64,000 nucleotides of DNA from Streptomyces sp. SID13031. GTDB taxonomy: Bacteria; Actinomycetota; Actinomycetes; Propionibacteriales; Kribbellaceae. The position numbers and the translations under genes were made by a program. This document shows, piece by piece, positions 18,047 to 27,397 of this stretch; positions within the stretch are counted from its first letter, which is position 1; every line of letters begins with the position of its first letter. The stretch lies in the NCBI RefSeq assembly GCF_010548305.1, contig NZ_JAAGLV010000001.1:558001-622000 (forward strand), in the 5' to 3' direction. Under the pieces are notes generated by a model. It worked only from the letters and a program-made list of their open reading frames with translations, searched no databases and was not told the origin of the DNA.

Positions 18047-20620
18047 GTGATACCCACCCCTGTCAAGAACCGTCGACGCCGCATGCGTTGGCGTGCGGCC
18101 GTCGCCGCGCTCGTCCTGGCCGTCTGCTCGACCCTCCTGGTGGGCGGCGTAGCGACAGCAGCTGACGACTACACCCAGTCGGCCACCTCGCTGAATGCGA
18201 CTCAGGCCCAGATTTCGTTCACGCCGACCACTTCGGCGCTCTACGTCGACGTGCACTACATCGTCACCGGCCAGGGTCAGCAGAACTTCCGGATGGACCT
18301 CACTGGCGGCACCTGGCGCAAGACGGTCAGCGGGCTGTCCACGGGCAGCGTGATCGACTACTGGTTCACGTACGAGAAGAGCGGCCCGCAGTACGACACC
18401 CCGCACTTCAGCTACACGCACGGCGGCGGTACTACGACGGTCGCGACACCGACCTTCTCCCCGGCGGCCGGCACCTACGCGACCGCGCAGTCGGTGACGA
18501 TCTCGACTGCCACGTCGGGTTCGACCATCCGCTACACGCTGGACGGCTCCACGCCGACGGCGTCCTCCGCGCTCTACAGCGGCGCGATCTCCATCTCCAC
18601 CAACACCACGGTGAAGGCGATCGGCCTGAAGTCCGGCTCGACCACGTCCGCGGTCGCCACGGCCGGGTACGTGATCGGTACGCCGGTCGCGACGCCGACC
18701 TTCTCCCCGGCCGGTGGTAGCTACACGACCGCGCAGACGGTGACGATCTCCACCGCGACGTCCGGCTCGACCATTCGGTACACGGTGGACGGGTCCACGC
18801 CGACGGCGTCCTCGACGCTCTACAGCGGGCCGATCAGCGTGCCGTCGACGCGGACGGTCAACGCGATCGGCATCAAGTCGGGTCTCGCGAACTCCGCCGT
18901 CGCGAGTGCGACGTACACGATCGGTACTGCCCAGAGCTGCACGACGCAGCCCGACGTACCGAACTTCGGCCCGAACACGCGGATCTTCGACCCGAGCATG
19001 TCGGCCGCGACGATCCAGGCGCAGCTCGACGCGGACTTCAACGCGCAGAAGGACACGCTGACCGCGCAGATGGCGAACCGCCGGGTGGCGCACCTGTTCA
19101 AGCCGGGCGCGTACAGCGTGCACGACGACGTCGGCTACTACACCTCGGTCGCCGGCCTCGGCCAGAACCCCGGTGACGTCGTCATCAACGGCGCGATCAC
19201 GGTCGACGCGTTCAACGAGTCCGACCAGGGCGTGGCGTTGCAGAACTTCTGGCGGTCCGCGGAGAACATGGCCGTGAACCCGATCGGTGGCTCGAACCGC
19301 TGGGCCGTCGCGCAGGCGGCGCCGTTCCGCCGGATGGACATCCGCGGCAACCTGCAGCTCTACCCGGCCAGCTACGGCTTCGCCAGCGGTGGCTACATCG
19401 CTGACACGAAGGTGTCGGGCGAGACCGCGTCCATCTCGCAGCAGCAGTGGTACACCCGGGACAGCAACCTCGGCAGCTGGGCCGGCGGCGTGTGGAACAT
19501 GGTGTTCTCCGGTACGCCGGGCGCTCCGCCGACCACCTTCCCGAACCCGCCCGAGACCACGCTGGCCACGACTCCGGTCTCACGCGATGTGCCGTACCTG
19601 TACATCGACAGCGCTGGGAAGTACCGGGTGTTCACGCCGTCGCTGCGGACCAACGCCTCGGGCGCCAGCTGGGCGAACGGGTCCACTCCTGGTACCTCGA
19701 TCCCGATGAGCCAGTTCTACGTGGTGAAGGCGGGCGACACGGCGTCGACCATCAACTCGGCGCTCTCGTCGGGGTGCAACCTGTTCTTCACCCCGGGCGT
19801 CTACCACCTCAACCAGACGCTCAACGTGACGAGGGCCAACACCGTCGTACTGGGTATCGGCTACCCGACGCTGATCCCCGACGGCGGGGTCAACGCGATG
19901 CAGGTCGCGGACGTCGACGGCGTCCGGATCAAGGGCATCCTGTTCGACGCCGGTACGACGAACAGCGCCGCGCTGCTGACCGTCGGCCCGTCGGGATCCT
20001 CCGCGAGCCACGCGGCGAACCCGACCACGCTGCAGGACGTGTTCTTCCGGATCGGCGGCTCGATCGCCGGTCACGCGACGACGAGTCTTGTTGTCAACAG
20101 CAACAACACGATCATCGACCACATCTGGGCCTGGCGCGCCGACCACGGCAACGCGGGCACCTGGGGCTGGACGCAGGCCACCGGCGATACGGGATTGCTT
20201 GTCAACGGCAACAATGTGCTGGCGACCGGGTTGTTCGTCGAGCACTACCAGAAGACCCAGGTGATCTGGAACGGCCAGGGCGGCAAGACGATCTTCTTCC
20301 AGAACGAGATGCCGTACGACGTCCCGAACCAGGCCAGCTGGAACCGCCCGAGCGGCCGCAACGGCTTCGCGGCCTACAAGGTCGGCGACAACGTCACCTC
20401 CCATGAGGCATGGGGTCTGGGCAGCTACAACTTCTTCAACGTCAACCCTTCGGTGAGCGCCTACAACGCGTTCGAGGTACCGAACAACGCGAACGTCCGC
20501 TTCCACAGCCTGTGCACGGTCTCACTCAACTACCAAGGCCTGATCACCCACGTCATCAACGACACGGGCGCCGTCACACCACCGGGCACAGTCCCGGTCA
20601 ACGTAGTCAGCTACCCGTAG
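18047..20620 (+). CDS. Secreted CBM56 / chitobiase-repeat / beta-helix carbohydrate-active protein
   Basis: An 857-residue exported protein. A twin-arginine-rich, hydrophobic signal region (KNRRRRMRWRAAVAALVLAV) ends near ATA/ADDYTQ. A CBM56-like beta-1,3-glucan-binding domain follows (about 39-120), then two 82-residue chitobiase C-terminal-type repeats (ATPTFSPAAGTY..., STIRYTLDGSTP), then a long right-handed beta-helix (about 300-857; VAHLFKPGAYSVHDDVGYYT, LFFTPGVYHLNQTLNV). The catalytic part belongs to a family often mislabelled adenylyl cyclase and is GH55-like; a beta-glucanase role is inferred from the CBM. The GTG at 18047 has a perfect GGAGGTG site. A LacI-type operator lies upstream. 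Confidence 0.75.
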   Translation: MIPTPVKNRRRRMRWRAAVAALVLAVCSTLLVGGVATAADDYTQSATSLNATQAQISFTPTTSALYVDVHYIVTGQGQQNFRMDLTGGTWRKTVSGLSTGSVIDYWFTYEKSGPQYDTPHFSYTHGGGTTTVATPTFSPAAGTYATAQSVTISTATSGSTIRYTLDGSTPTASSALYSGAISISTNTTVKAIGLKSGSTTSAVATAGYVIGTPVATPTFSPAGGSYTTAQTVTISTATSGSTIRYTVDGSTPTASSTLYSGPISVPSTRTVNAIGIKSGLANSAVASATYTIGTAQSCTTQPDVPNFGPNTRIFDPSMSAATIQAQLDADFNAQKDTLTAQMANRRVAHLFKPGAYSVHDDVGYYTSVAGLGQNPGDVVINGAITVDAFNESDQGVALQNFWRSAENMAVNPIGGSNRWAVAQAAPFRRMDIRGNLQLYPASYGFASGGYIADTKVSGETASISQQQWYTRDSNLGSWAGGVWNMVFSGTPGAPPTTFPNPPETTLATTPVSRDVPYLYIDSAGKYRVFTPSLRTNASGASWANGSTPGTSIPMSQFYVVKAGDTASTINSALSSGCNLFFTPGVYHLNQTLNVTRANTVVLGIGYPTLIPDGGVNAMQVADVDGVRIKGILFDAGTTNSAALLTVGPSGSSASHAANPTTLQDVFFRIGGSIAGHATTSLVVNSNNTIIDHIWAWRADHGNAGTWGWTQATGDTGLLVNGNNVLATGLFVEHYQKTQVIWNGQGGKTIFFQNEMPYDVPNQASWNRPSGRNGFAAYKVGDNVTSHEAWGLGSYNFFNVNPSVSAYNAFEVPNNANVRFHSLCTVSLNYQGLITHVINDTGAVTPPGTVPVNVVSYP
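18440..18931 (+). repeat. Tandem 246-bp in-gene repeat (two copies)
   Basis: Two direct copies, 18440-18685 and 18686-18931, encode the two chitobiase-type repeats. Both begin GTCGCGAC(A/G)CCGACC and keep high nucleotide identity, which suggests a recent in-frame duplication. Confidence 0.7.
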
Positions 20621-20643
20621 CTGACAGCGCGGCCTTCGATGTC

Positions 20644-20673
20644 GGCCGGGCGGACCACAAGGTTCGCCCGGCC
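20644..20673. terminator. Terminator between the secreted protein and the Ddn-like gene
   Basis: GGCCGGGCG and CGCCCGGCC form a 9-bp perfect stem with a 12-base loop, 23 bases after the stop codon of the secreted protein and 21 bases beyond the end of the convergent oxidoreductase gene. Confidence 0.65.
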
Positions 20674-20694
20674 GGCGACGGTCCGAGGTGGCGG

Positions 20695-21126
20695 CTACAC
20701 CGGCTCAATCAGGAAGACCGGGAGGATTCGGTCGGTCTTGGTCTGGTAATCGGCGTAGTCGGGCCAGGCCTCGACCGATCGCGCCCACCACAGCTCGCGC
20801 TCCTCGCCCTCCAGTTCGCGGGCGGCGAAGTCACTGGTGACCTCGCCGTCCTGCAACTGGAGCTTCGGCTCGGCCTTCAGGTTGTAGTACCAGACCGGGT
20901 GCTTCGGTGCACCGCCGAGCGACGCCACCACGGCGTACTGGCCGCCATGCTCGACCCGCATCAACGGCACCTTGCGGACCTTGCCGGTCTTGGCGCCTCG
21001 CATGGTCAGAAGCACCACGCCCTTGCCCTGGTCGATCACCGTGGTCGTTCCGGCCTGCTCGATCTTCTCCACCATGTCCGCGACGAACGACATCGGGCTG
21101 GGGGCATACTCGGTTTCTGATGACAT
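20695..21126 (-). CDS. Deazaflavin (F420)-dependent nitroreductase-family protein (Ddn-like)
   Basis: A 143-residue protein of the actinobacterial Ddn/FDOR-B family. TTTVIDQGKGVVLLTMRGAK leads into TGKVRKVPLMRV, the F420-phosphate-binding T-x-R-x-S-G-x-x-R-x-x-P-like region (here TMRGAKTGKVRKVP). GGAPKHPVWYYNLKAEP is the second family signature, and LWWARSVEAWPDYADYQTKT is the usual C-terminus. These enzymes reduce quinones, nitro compounds or other substrates with F420H2. The ATG at 21126 is preceded by GGGTGG; a second ATG four codons upstream is possible. Confidence 0.85.
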   Translation of the reverse strand: MSSETEYAPSPMSFVADMVEKIEQAGTTTVIDQGKGVVLLTMRGAKTGKVRKVPLMRVEHGGQYAVVASLGGAPKHPVWYYNLKAEPKLQLQDGEVTSDFAARELEGEERELWWARSVEAWPDYADYQTKTDRILPVFLIEPV

Positions 21127-21143
21127 GCCACCCATCATACTGA

Positions 21144-21153
21144 TGACGCGTCA
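21144..21153. promoter_or_regulatory. Palindrome in the Ddn-like gene promoter region
   Basis: TGACGCGTCA is a perfect 10-bp palindrome 17 bases upstream of the Ddn-like start, a typical position for a TetR- or MarR-type repressor site. No such regulator is adjacent. Confidence 0.35.
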
Positions 21154-21169
21154 CCAATGCCAGAGCTCG

Positions 21170-22678
21170 CTAGGGCGAGCCATTCGCTGCGGGCTGGTCG
21201 GTCCGGTCGAGTGGCAGCGCTACCTCGATCACGGTGCCGTAGCCGATGTGGCTGACGAAGTCGATCGATCCGCCGAGCGCTTCGACCCGGTCGCGCAGCC
21301 CGATCAGACCCGACCCACGCCGAGGCTCGGCCCCGCCGAGGCCGTCGTCACGGACCCGGAGCCGCAGCCTGCCGTCGTGTTCGCCGAGAGTCACCTCGGC
21401 CTGCGACGCGTCGGCATGTTTGGCGACGTTGGTGAGTGCCTCGGACACGACGTAGTACGCCGCCGCTTCCACCGGCGGTGAATAGCGGGAGGCGGTGCCG
21501 ATACTCAGCTCGACCGGGACCGCCGATCGCCGGGCAAGCATCCGGAGCGCCGCACCGAGGCCGCCTCTGGACAGGATCGAAGGGTGAATGCCGCGCGCCA
21601 TCTCGCGAAGTTCGTCCACCACCTCGGTGAGGCCTTCGGAGAGCCGTTCGAGGTCGTCCCGGATCATCGGCAGGTGGCCGGGTACTCCGTCCTGGATGAG
21701 GCGCACTTCGAGCGCCAGTGAGACGAGCCGCTGCTGGGCCCCGTCGTGCAGGTCCCGCTCGATCCGCCGGCGGGTCTCGTCGGCGGTGGCGACGATGCGC
21801 GCGCGGGACCGGTTCAGCTTGGTGTGCGCCTCGGCGTTCGCGATGGCGGTGGCGACGAGTTCGGTGAAGGCGGCAATCTGTGCCTCCGTGTTCGCCGCGA
21901 AGGGAGCGTCTCGTTTGGTCGAGGCGGCGATCACGCCCCAGAGCTTGCCGTCCACCACGATCGGGCAGCCGATCGACGAGCGGATCCCCAGCGCACGCGC
22001 TTCGTCGGCGATCCCTCCGGTGGCGCCGGCGAAGCTGTCGAGCCGGACCGGTCCGCCGGTCCGCCGGACGTCCCGGGCCACGCTCAGCCCTTCGAGGTCG
22101 AACCGCGTGTCGACGGCCAGCTGAGCCGGCCCGCTGCTCCAGGCGGCGACCGCGGACACTGTCCCGTCCACCTCGTAGCGCTCCATCCGGGCGAGATCGG
22201 CCCCGCACAGCAGCCCGACCTCCCGGGTCACGGCCTTGAACACCGCCGGCGACTCGACCGACTCCGCGACCAGCGTCGCGACCCGCCGTAATCCGGACTG
22301 CTCCATTGTCAGCCGCTCCGCCTCGACGGCAGCCCGTCGCGACCGTGCCGCCAGTTCGGCCACCACGGCTGCAGTCACCAGGAACACGCCGAGCGCCACC
22401 GCGTCCCGCGCCTCTGCGATCCGGAAGGAACCCGCCGTCCGCAGGAACAGGACAGCGAAGACGCAGACACTGATGAGTGAGGTCAGCGCGGCCAGCCGTG
22501 CTCCCCACCCGACGGCGACCGGCATCACCGCGAACAGATAGAGCACCAACAGGCTCAGCGGCGGAAGAGCCGGCTCGAGCAGTGCGATGACCCCGGAGAC
22601 GGCAGCCACCAGCGCCACGCTGGTCAGTACCCCGCGCAACCAGCGAGCGATAGGCAGATTCAACCGGGTCCAGGCCAT
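21170..22678 (-). CDS. Membrane histidine kinase: DUF4118 - GAF - HisKA_3 - HATPase
   Basis: A 502-residue sensor kinase. Three to four hydrophobic segments (about 15-110) with SVALVAAVSGVIALLEPALP form a KdpD-like DUF4118 membrane region. A GAF domain spans about 130-285. The NarL-type kinase dimerisation helix holds the phospho-acceptor His311 in ERDLHDGAQQR, and the ATPase has EALTNVAKHADAS (N box) and GSGLIGLRDRVEALGGS (G box). No response regulator is adjacent in its own direction. It is divergent from the sugar ABC operon, and the shared gap contains one copy of the 7-2-7 palindrome. ATG 22678 starts directly before the membrane region. Confidence 0.87.
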   Translation of the reverse strand: MAWTRLNLPIARWLRGVLTSVALVAAVSGVIALLEPALPPLSLLVLYLFAVMPVAVGWGARLAALTSLISVCVFAVLFLRTAGSFRIAEARDAVALGVFLVTAAVVAELAARSRRAAVEAERLTMEQSGLRRVATLVAESVESPAVFKAVTREVGLLCGADLARMERYEVDGTVSAVAAWSSGPAQLAVDTRFDLEGLSVARDVRRTGGPVRLDSFAGATGGIADEARALGIRSSIGCPIVVDGKLWGVIAASTKRDAPFAANTEAQIAAFTELVATAIANAEAHTKLNRSRARIVATADETRRRIERDLHDGAQQRLVSLALEVRLIQDGVPGHLPMIRDDLERLSEGLTEVVDELREMARGIHPSILSRGGLGAALRMLARRSAVPVELSIGTASRYSPPVEAAAYYVVSEALTNVAKHADASQAEVTLGEHDGRLRLRVRDDGLGGAEPRRGSGLIGLRDRVEALGGSIDFVSHIGYGTVIEVALPLDRTDQPAANGSP

Positions 22679-22728
22679 CTCGTCGCCATCCTTCAGCCGA
22701 ACGCTAGCAGTTGCCGGGTACTGCGCGA

Positions 22729-22744
22729 TTCCCGCTAACCGGTA
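22729..22744. promoter_or_regulatory. 7-2-7 palindrome, copy A (kinase / sugar ABC intergenic)
   Basis: TTCCCGCTAACCGGTA. Two heptamer half-sites (TTCCCGC and, on the other strand, TACCGGT) flank the central TA. It is 51 bases from the kinase start and 58 bases from the binding-protein start. Five further copies occur up to position 31.8 kb. The layout resembles NarL/FixJ-type binding sites. Confidence 0.6.
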
Positions 22745-22801
22745 CGGGAGTGGGCGTCTGCCAGGATGATTTGCGACCCTGGTCGGTCGAGTGTGGCAGG
22801 T

Positions 22802-23908
22802 ATGAAGGCTTCCATGCACGTACTCCGAACGGCCGTGGCGATGACGGGAGTCGTCGTCGCGGCGACGGCCGGGCTGACCGCCTGTGGCGACAAGACGACG
22901 TCCACGGGCAGCGCCCCGCCCGCGAACACGAAAGTGGGCATCCTGCTGCCCGACACGGCGACCTCGCCGCGTTGGGTCTCCGCCGACCCCACCGAACTCC
23001 GCAAGCAGTGCACCGCGAACAACCTCACCTGCTACATCGACAACGCGAACGGCAGCGCGACCACCCAGCAGTCCCAGGCGCAGGCCCTGATCAACAGCGG
23101 CGTCGGCGTCCTGCTGGTCGTGAACCTGGATTCGGGTTCCGGCAAGGCGATCGAGGCTCTCGCCCAGCAGCACAACGTCGTCACGATCGACTACGACCGG
23201 CTGACCGCGGGCGGCACCGCGTCGTACTACGTGTCCTACGACAACGTGAAGGTCGGCGCGGACCAGGGAACTGCGCTGACTCAGGCCGCTGAGGTGAAGG
23301 GCAAGACTGCGGTCGGCTACGTCGAGATCGACGGGGCGCCGACCGACAACAACGCGGCCCAGTTCGCCCAGGGCTACAACTCCGTACTCTCGAAGCAGCC
23401 TGGCTGGACCAAGCTGGCCGATCAGACCGGCAACTGGGACGCCGCCACCGCGCAGACCGTGTTCACCACGATGCTCGGCCAGCACCCCAACCTCAACGCG
23501 GTGATGGTTGCCAACGACACCATGGCGCAATCCGTCATCAACGTGCTCAAGGCCCAGGGCCTCGCGGGCAAGGTCGCCGTCTCCGGGCAGGACGCCAGCG
23601 CCGGTGGACTCGACAACGTCATGGCCGGTACCCAGGCCTTCACCATCTACAAGCCGGTCGCCGGTGAGGCGGACGTGGCCATCAAGCTCGCCGGCCAGAT
23701 CCTCGCGGGTCAGAAGCCGACCGCGCCGACGACGGTCAAGGATCCGACGAGCGGCCGCGAGGTTCCCGCGTACCTGGCCGATCCGACCGTGATCACCAAG
23801 GCGAACGTGGCCCTGCCCGTGACCGATGGCTACGTGACCGCCGCGGCCGTCTGCCCCACCCCCGCGCTGGTGAGCCTGTGCGCGGCCAACGGCATCAAGA
23901 CGCCATGA
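22802..23908 (+). CDS. Sugar ABC transporter substrate-binding lipoprotein (XylF/ribose-type)
   Basis: A 368-residue lipoprotein precursor; the lipobox is LTAC at the end of the signal segment VVVAATAGLTAC. The mature protein is a type I periplasmic-binding fold: KVGILLPDTATSPRWVSADP, YIDNANGSATTQQSQAQALI, VVTIDYDRLTAGG and VAVSGQDASAGGLDNVMAGT match D-xylose/CUT2-type binding proteins. A two-cysteine C-terminus (VCPTPALVSLCAANGI) is typical of the actinobacterial XylF group. Its TGA overlaps the ATG of the ATPase gene. The sugar is likely a pentose or fructose; this is inference. Confidence 0.88.
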   Translation: MKASMHVLRTAVAMTGVVVAATAGLTACGDKTTSTGSAPPANTKVGILLPDTATSPRWVSADPTELRKQCTANNLTCYIDNANGSATTQQSQAQALINSGVGVLLVVNLDSGSGKAIEALAQQHNVVTIDYDRLTAGGTASYYVSYDNVKVGADQGTALTQAAEVKGKTAVGYVEIDGAPTDNNAAQFAQGYNSVLSKQPGWTKLADQTGNWDAATAQTVFTTMLGQHPNLNAVMVANDTMAQSVINVLKAQGLAGKVAVSGQDASAGGLDNVMAGTQAFTIYKPVAGEADVAIKLAGQILAGQKPTAPTTVKDPTSGREVPAYLADPTVITKANVALPVTDGYVTAAAVCPTPALVSLCAANGIKTP

Positions 23909-24705
23909 CGTCCCAGCCCATACCGTCCCAGCCCAGCCTGGAACTGCGGGGCATCGACAAGTCCTTCGGTCCGGTCCACGTGTTGTCGTCGGTGAACTTC
24001 ACCGCCAAGGCCGGGGAGGTGACCGCCCTCGTCGGCGACAACGGGGCAGGGAAGACGACCCTGGTCAAATGCATCGGCGGCATCTACCGGGTCGACGCGG
24101 GGGAGTTGATCTTCGACGGCACGTCCCGCACCGTCAACGGACCCCGGGACGCCGGGCTGCTCGGGGTCGAGATCGTCTACCAGGATCTCGCGCTGGCCGA
24201 CAACCTCGACATCGTCCAGAACATGTTCCTCGGCCGCGAGCAGGTCACCCAGCTGCGCACGCTCGACGAGAACTCGATGGAGAATCTGGCCCGGCAGGCG
24301 CTGACCTCACTGTCGGTGCGGACGGTCCGATCGGTGCGGCAGCGGGTGGCGAGCCTGTCCGGCGGCCAGCGCCAGACGGTGGCGATCGCCAAGTCGGTGC
24401 TCTGGCAGTCGAAGGTCGTCATCCTGGACGAGCCGACGGCGGCACTCGGCGTCGCCCAGACCGAGCAGGTTCTCGACCTGGTCCGCCGGCTGGCCGAGCA
24501 GGGCGTCGCCGTGATCCTGGTGTCGCACAACATGAACGACGTGATGCGGGTCGCAGACTCCATCGGCGTACTCTTCCTGGGCCGGATGGCGGCCCAGGTC
24601 AGACGCAAGGACGTGACCCAGACGCAGGTGGTCGAGTTGATCACGGCGGGTCGATCGGGTGACCTGGGGTTGTCGCCCGAAGAGTCTTCCGGAGCGGCCG
24701 TATGA
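23905..24705 (+). CDS. Sugar ABC transporter ATP-binding protein, single-domain (FrcA-like)
   Basis: A 266-residue ATPase with Walker A GDNGAGKTT, signature LSGGQRQTVAIAKSV, Walker B VVILDEPTAALG and switch His in VSHNMNDV. Most CUT2 sugar systems use a tandem two-domain ATPase of about 500 residues; this one has a single domain, as in the FrcBCA fructose system. It overlaps its upstream and downstream neighbours by 4 bases each (ATGA), so the three ABC genes are translationally coupled. Confidence 0.9.
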   Translation: MTSQPIPSQPSLELRGIDKSFGPVHVLSSVNFTAKAGEVTALVGDNGAGKTTLVKCIGGIYRVDAGELIFDGTSRTVNGPRDAGLLGVEIVYQDLALADNLDIVQNMFLGREQVTQLRTLDENSMENLARQALTSLSVRTVRSVRQRVASLSGGQRQTVAIAKSVLWQSKVVILDEPTAALGVAQTEQVLDLVRRLAEQGVAVILVSHNMNDVMRVADSIGVLFLGRMAAQVRRKDVTQTQVVELITAGRSGDLGLSPEESSGAAV

Positions 24706-25988
24706 GCGCGCAGGTCGACGACCTCGTCCAGCAGGACGAGCCCGGGCCGGACGAGCCGAGCGAGGGACTGGCCGCGCTGGGCGCCTACCTCAGGGACTAT
24801 CTCGCCCGGGTGCGGGGCGGCGAGCTCGGCTCGATTCCGGCGCTGGTCGGCCTGGTCGTCATCACCGGCGTCTTCGCGTGGGTGCATCAGGGCTTCCTGA
24901 GCGCCTACAACCTGGAGGCGCTGGTGATCCAGGCGGCGCCGATCATCGTGATGGCGATGGGCCTGGTTTTCGTGCTGCTGCTCGGCGAGATCGACCTGTC
25001 CGCCGGCACGACGGGTGGCCTGTGCTCGGCCATCACGGCCGTCCTGATCCTGCGGCACGGGGCGTCGTGGTGGCTGGCGCTGGTCGTCGGTCTGGCCGTC
25101 GGTCTGGTCATCGGTTTCGGCATGGGCTGGCTGCGCGCCCGGGTGGGCATCCCGTCGTTCGTCATCACGCTGGCGACGTTCCTGGCGTTCCAGGGCGTCA
25201 CCCTGATCCTCATCGGCGGCCAGGGGTCGGTGATCCTGCCCGACACCTCGCCGCTGATCAAGCTGGAGAACAGCTTCGTACCGCTCTGGCTCGGGTGGGT
25301 CCTGCTGGCGCTGGTCATCGTCGGATACGCCGCGATCAAGGTCAACGACGAGCTCCGGCGCCGGCGCTCCGGACCCTCGAGGGCACCGTTCTCCGTGATC
25401 GCGGCGAAGGTCGTCGTACTGGCGGTGCTCGGTGCGGCGTTCACGTACGAGATGGGGGTCAACCGCAACCTGTCCACCAACGCGTTCTTCAGCAACAAGG
25501 CGCAGGGCATGCCGTGGGTCGTGGTACTGCTGCTGATCCTGTTCACGGGGTGGAACTTCGTCCTCGGCCGGACGCGGTACGGCCTTCACCTGTACGCCGT
25601 CGGCGGTAACGAGGAGGCGTCGCGGCGGGCCGGCATCGTCGTGTCCCGGATCCGCATCTCGGTGTTCGTCATCTGCTCCGGTATGGCCGCCGTCTCCGGC
25701 GTCATCGCGGCCTCGCTGCTGCAGTCGGTGCAGTCGAACGCCGGCGCGGGCAACACCTTGTTGCTGGCCGTCGGCGCCGCGGTCATCGGCGGCACGTCGC
25801 TGTTCGGTGGGCACGGCCGCATCATCGACGCCGTTCTCGGCGGGCTGGTCGTCGCCGTCATCATCAACGGTATGAGCGACCTCATCCAGGGTGCGAACTC
25901 GGCCGGCTACGAGTGGGTCGTCACCGGCGCCGTGCTGCTCCTCGCCGCGGGCTTCGACGCGGTGGTCCGGCGAGCGCGGGCGACCTAG
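24702..25988 (+). CDS. Sugar ABC transporter permease (XylH-like)
   Basis: A 428-residue membrane protein of the CUT2/BPD_transp_2 type. Key parts are QAAPIIVMAMGLVFVLLLGEIDLSAGTTGG (read in two halves), GWLRARVGIPSFVITLATFL and GGTSLFGGHGRIIDAVLGGL. About 10-12 membrane segments and an inserted charged loop (KVNDELRRRRSGPSRAPFS) give the longer XylH-like size. It forms the channel for the sugar delivered by the adjacent lipoprotein. Its last 4 bases overlap the convergent kinase gene. Confidence 0.9.
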   Translation: MSAQVDDLVQQDEPGPDEPSEGLAALGAYLRDYLARVRGGELGSIPALVGLVVITGVFAWVHQGFLSAYNLEALVIQAAPIIVMAMGLVFVLLLGEIDLSAGTTGGLCSAITAVLILRHGASWWLALVVGLAVGLVIGFGMGWLRARVGIPSFVITLATFLAFQGVTLILIGGQGSVILPDTSPLIKLENSFVPLWLGWVLLALVIVGYAAIKVNDELRRRRSGPSRAPFSVIAAKVVVLAVLGAAFTYEMGVNRNLSTNAFFSNKAQGMPWVVVLLLILFTGWNFVLGRTRYGLHLYAVGGNEEASRRAGIVVSRIRISVFVICSGMAAVSGVIAASLLQSVQSNAGAGNTLLLAVGAAVIGGTSLFGGHGRIIDAVLGGLVVAVIINGMSDLIQGANSAGYEWVVTGAVLLLAAGFDAVVRRARAT

Positions 25989-27397
25989 CGCGGTTCGATC
26001 GGAAGGTCGACGAGCAACGTGGTGCCCACACCGACCGGGCTGGAGACCGAGATCGTGCCATTGAGCGCCTCGACCCGGTCCGCCAGCCCGGTCAGGCCTG
26101 ACCCGCGATCGGGCGCCGCGCCGCCACGTCCGTCGTCGCGGACCGACAGGCGCAAATGGCCGCCGCTGACCCGGGCGTCGATCCACACCGTCGATGCGCC
26201 GGCGTGCTTGGCCGTGTTGGCAAGCGCCTCGGACACGACGTAGTACGCACAGACCTCGACCGGCTCCGGTGGTCTGTCCACTACCTCCACGGCGACTTCC
26301 GACACGACCGGACTGCGGCGAGCGAGCGCCTTGAGGGCCGGACCAAGGCCGCCTTCGGTCAGGATCGCCGGGTGGATGCCCCGGGACAGCTCGCGCAGCT
26401 CGTCGAGCGCGGTGGTGAGTTCGTGTGCGGCGTCGGCGAGCTGCGCGCGTACCTCCGGGTGCTCAGCCGGTACCGCCGCCTCGCCCGCGCGGAGCTGCAG
26501 CGCAAGCGACACCAGCCGCTGTTGGGTGCCGTCGTGCAGGTCGCGCTCGATCTTCTGCCGGGCCCGGTCCGCAGCCGCGACGATCCGGACCCGCGAACCG
26601 GCCAGCTCCCGCCGTCCTTGCTCGACTGCCGCGGCCATGGTGTTGAAGCTCCGCTGCAGTACTCCGATCTCGCCCACGCCACGGCCGGGCACCCGGGCGC
26701 CCAGATCGCCCGCTGCGAGTCGCCCGGCCATGGCGGCGGTACGGCGTACCGGACGGAGGATTCTCGAGTTCAGGTACCAGGTGAACAGCGCCACCAGCAG
26801 GACCGAGCCGGTCAGGCCCGCGGCTGCGGCGATGATCGCGCGGCGGGCCACGTCGTCCGCGCTGTCCTGCCGCGCGACCGCCAGTTGCCCCTCGGCCGCG
26901 AGCAGCTGGTCGAACTGCGTTCGCATCGCGTCGACCCGCCGCTTGTCCTCCTCGGTCGCCGCCTGGACGTTGACGGAGGTCCTGTCCCGTCGGGCGGCGG
27001 CGATCAGCGGTTCGGAGTATTCGTGCAGGTAGGAGGTACCGGCCTGGTCGAGGCGCTCGGCACGGGCGTGCTGCTCGGCACTGCCCGCGACGAGGGCCTC
27101 CAGCGCGGTGGCCTGCTGCGGGAACGCCGCGCGCGCCTGCAGCCAGGGCTGCAGGAACTCCTCGGACCCGGTCAGCAGGAACCCACGCTGGCCGGTCTCC
27201 AGGTCGACGACCAGCCGCTCCAGCCGGTTGGCGGCGACCAGCACGTCTTCGGATTGCTGCGCCCGCTGCTCCATTGCCTGCAGGTCCGCCACCGATGAGA
27301 GCAGTACGGCGAAGGTTGCGCCGATCATCACGGCAAGCAGGCCGGTCGCGATCATCGTGCGAACGGTCAGGCCGCCCCTAAGGTCCACTGACACCAT
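25985..27397 (-). CDS. Histidine kinase: CHASE3 - HAMP - HisKA_3 - HATPase
   Basis: A 470-residue sensor kinase. TM1 (MIATGLLAVMIGATFAVLLS) and TM2 (about 187-208) bracket an extracytoplasmic CHASE3 domain with the motif ETGQRGFLLTG (67-77). HAMP follows (about 208-260), then the HisKA_3 helix with His288 in ERDLHDGTQQR, N box SEALANTAKHAGAS and G box GSGLTGLADRVEAL. The upstream receiver gene overlaps it by 20 bases, so the two form a two-component pair, although the receiver has no output domain. The convergent end overlaps the ABC permease. Confidence 0.9.
   Translation of the reverse strand: MVSVDLRGGLTVRTMIATGLLAVMIGATFAVLLSSVADLQAMEQRAQQSEDVLVAANRLERLVVDLETGQRGFLLTGSEEFLQPWLQARAAFPQQATALEALVAGSAEQHARAERLDQAGTSYLHEYSEPLIAAARRDRTSVNVQAATEEDKRRVDAMRTQFDQLLAAEGQLAVARQDSADDVARRAIIAAAAGLTGSVLLVALFTWYLNSRILRPVRRTAAMAGRLAAGDLGARVPGRGVGEIGVLQRSFNTMAAAVEQGRRELAGSRVRIVAAADRARQKIERDLHDGTQQRLVSLALQLRAGEAAVPAEHPEVRAQLADAAHELTTALDELRELSRGIHPAILTEGGLGPALKALARRSPVVSEVAVEVVDRPPEPVEVCAYYVVSEALANTAKHAGASTVWIDARVSGGHLRLSVRDDGRGGAAPDRGSGLTGLADRVEALNGTISVSSPVGVGTTLLVDLPIEPR

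Noticed and set aside
22679..23530. N-terminal extension of the DUF4118 kinase into the ABC binding-protein gene
   Set aside because: It would run antisense through a well-supported lipoprotein gene and has shadow-like composition; the ATG at 22678 sits correctly before the membrane region.
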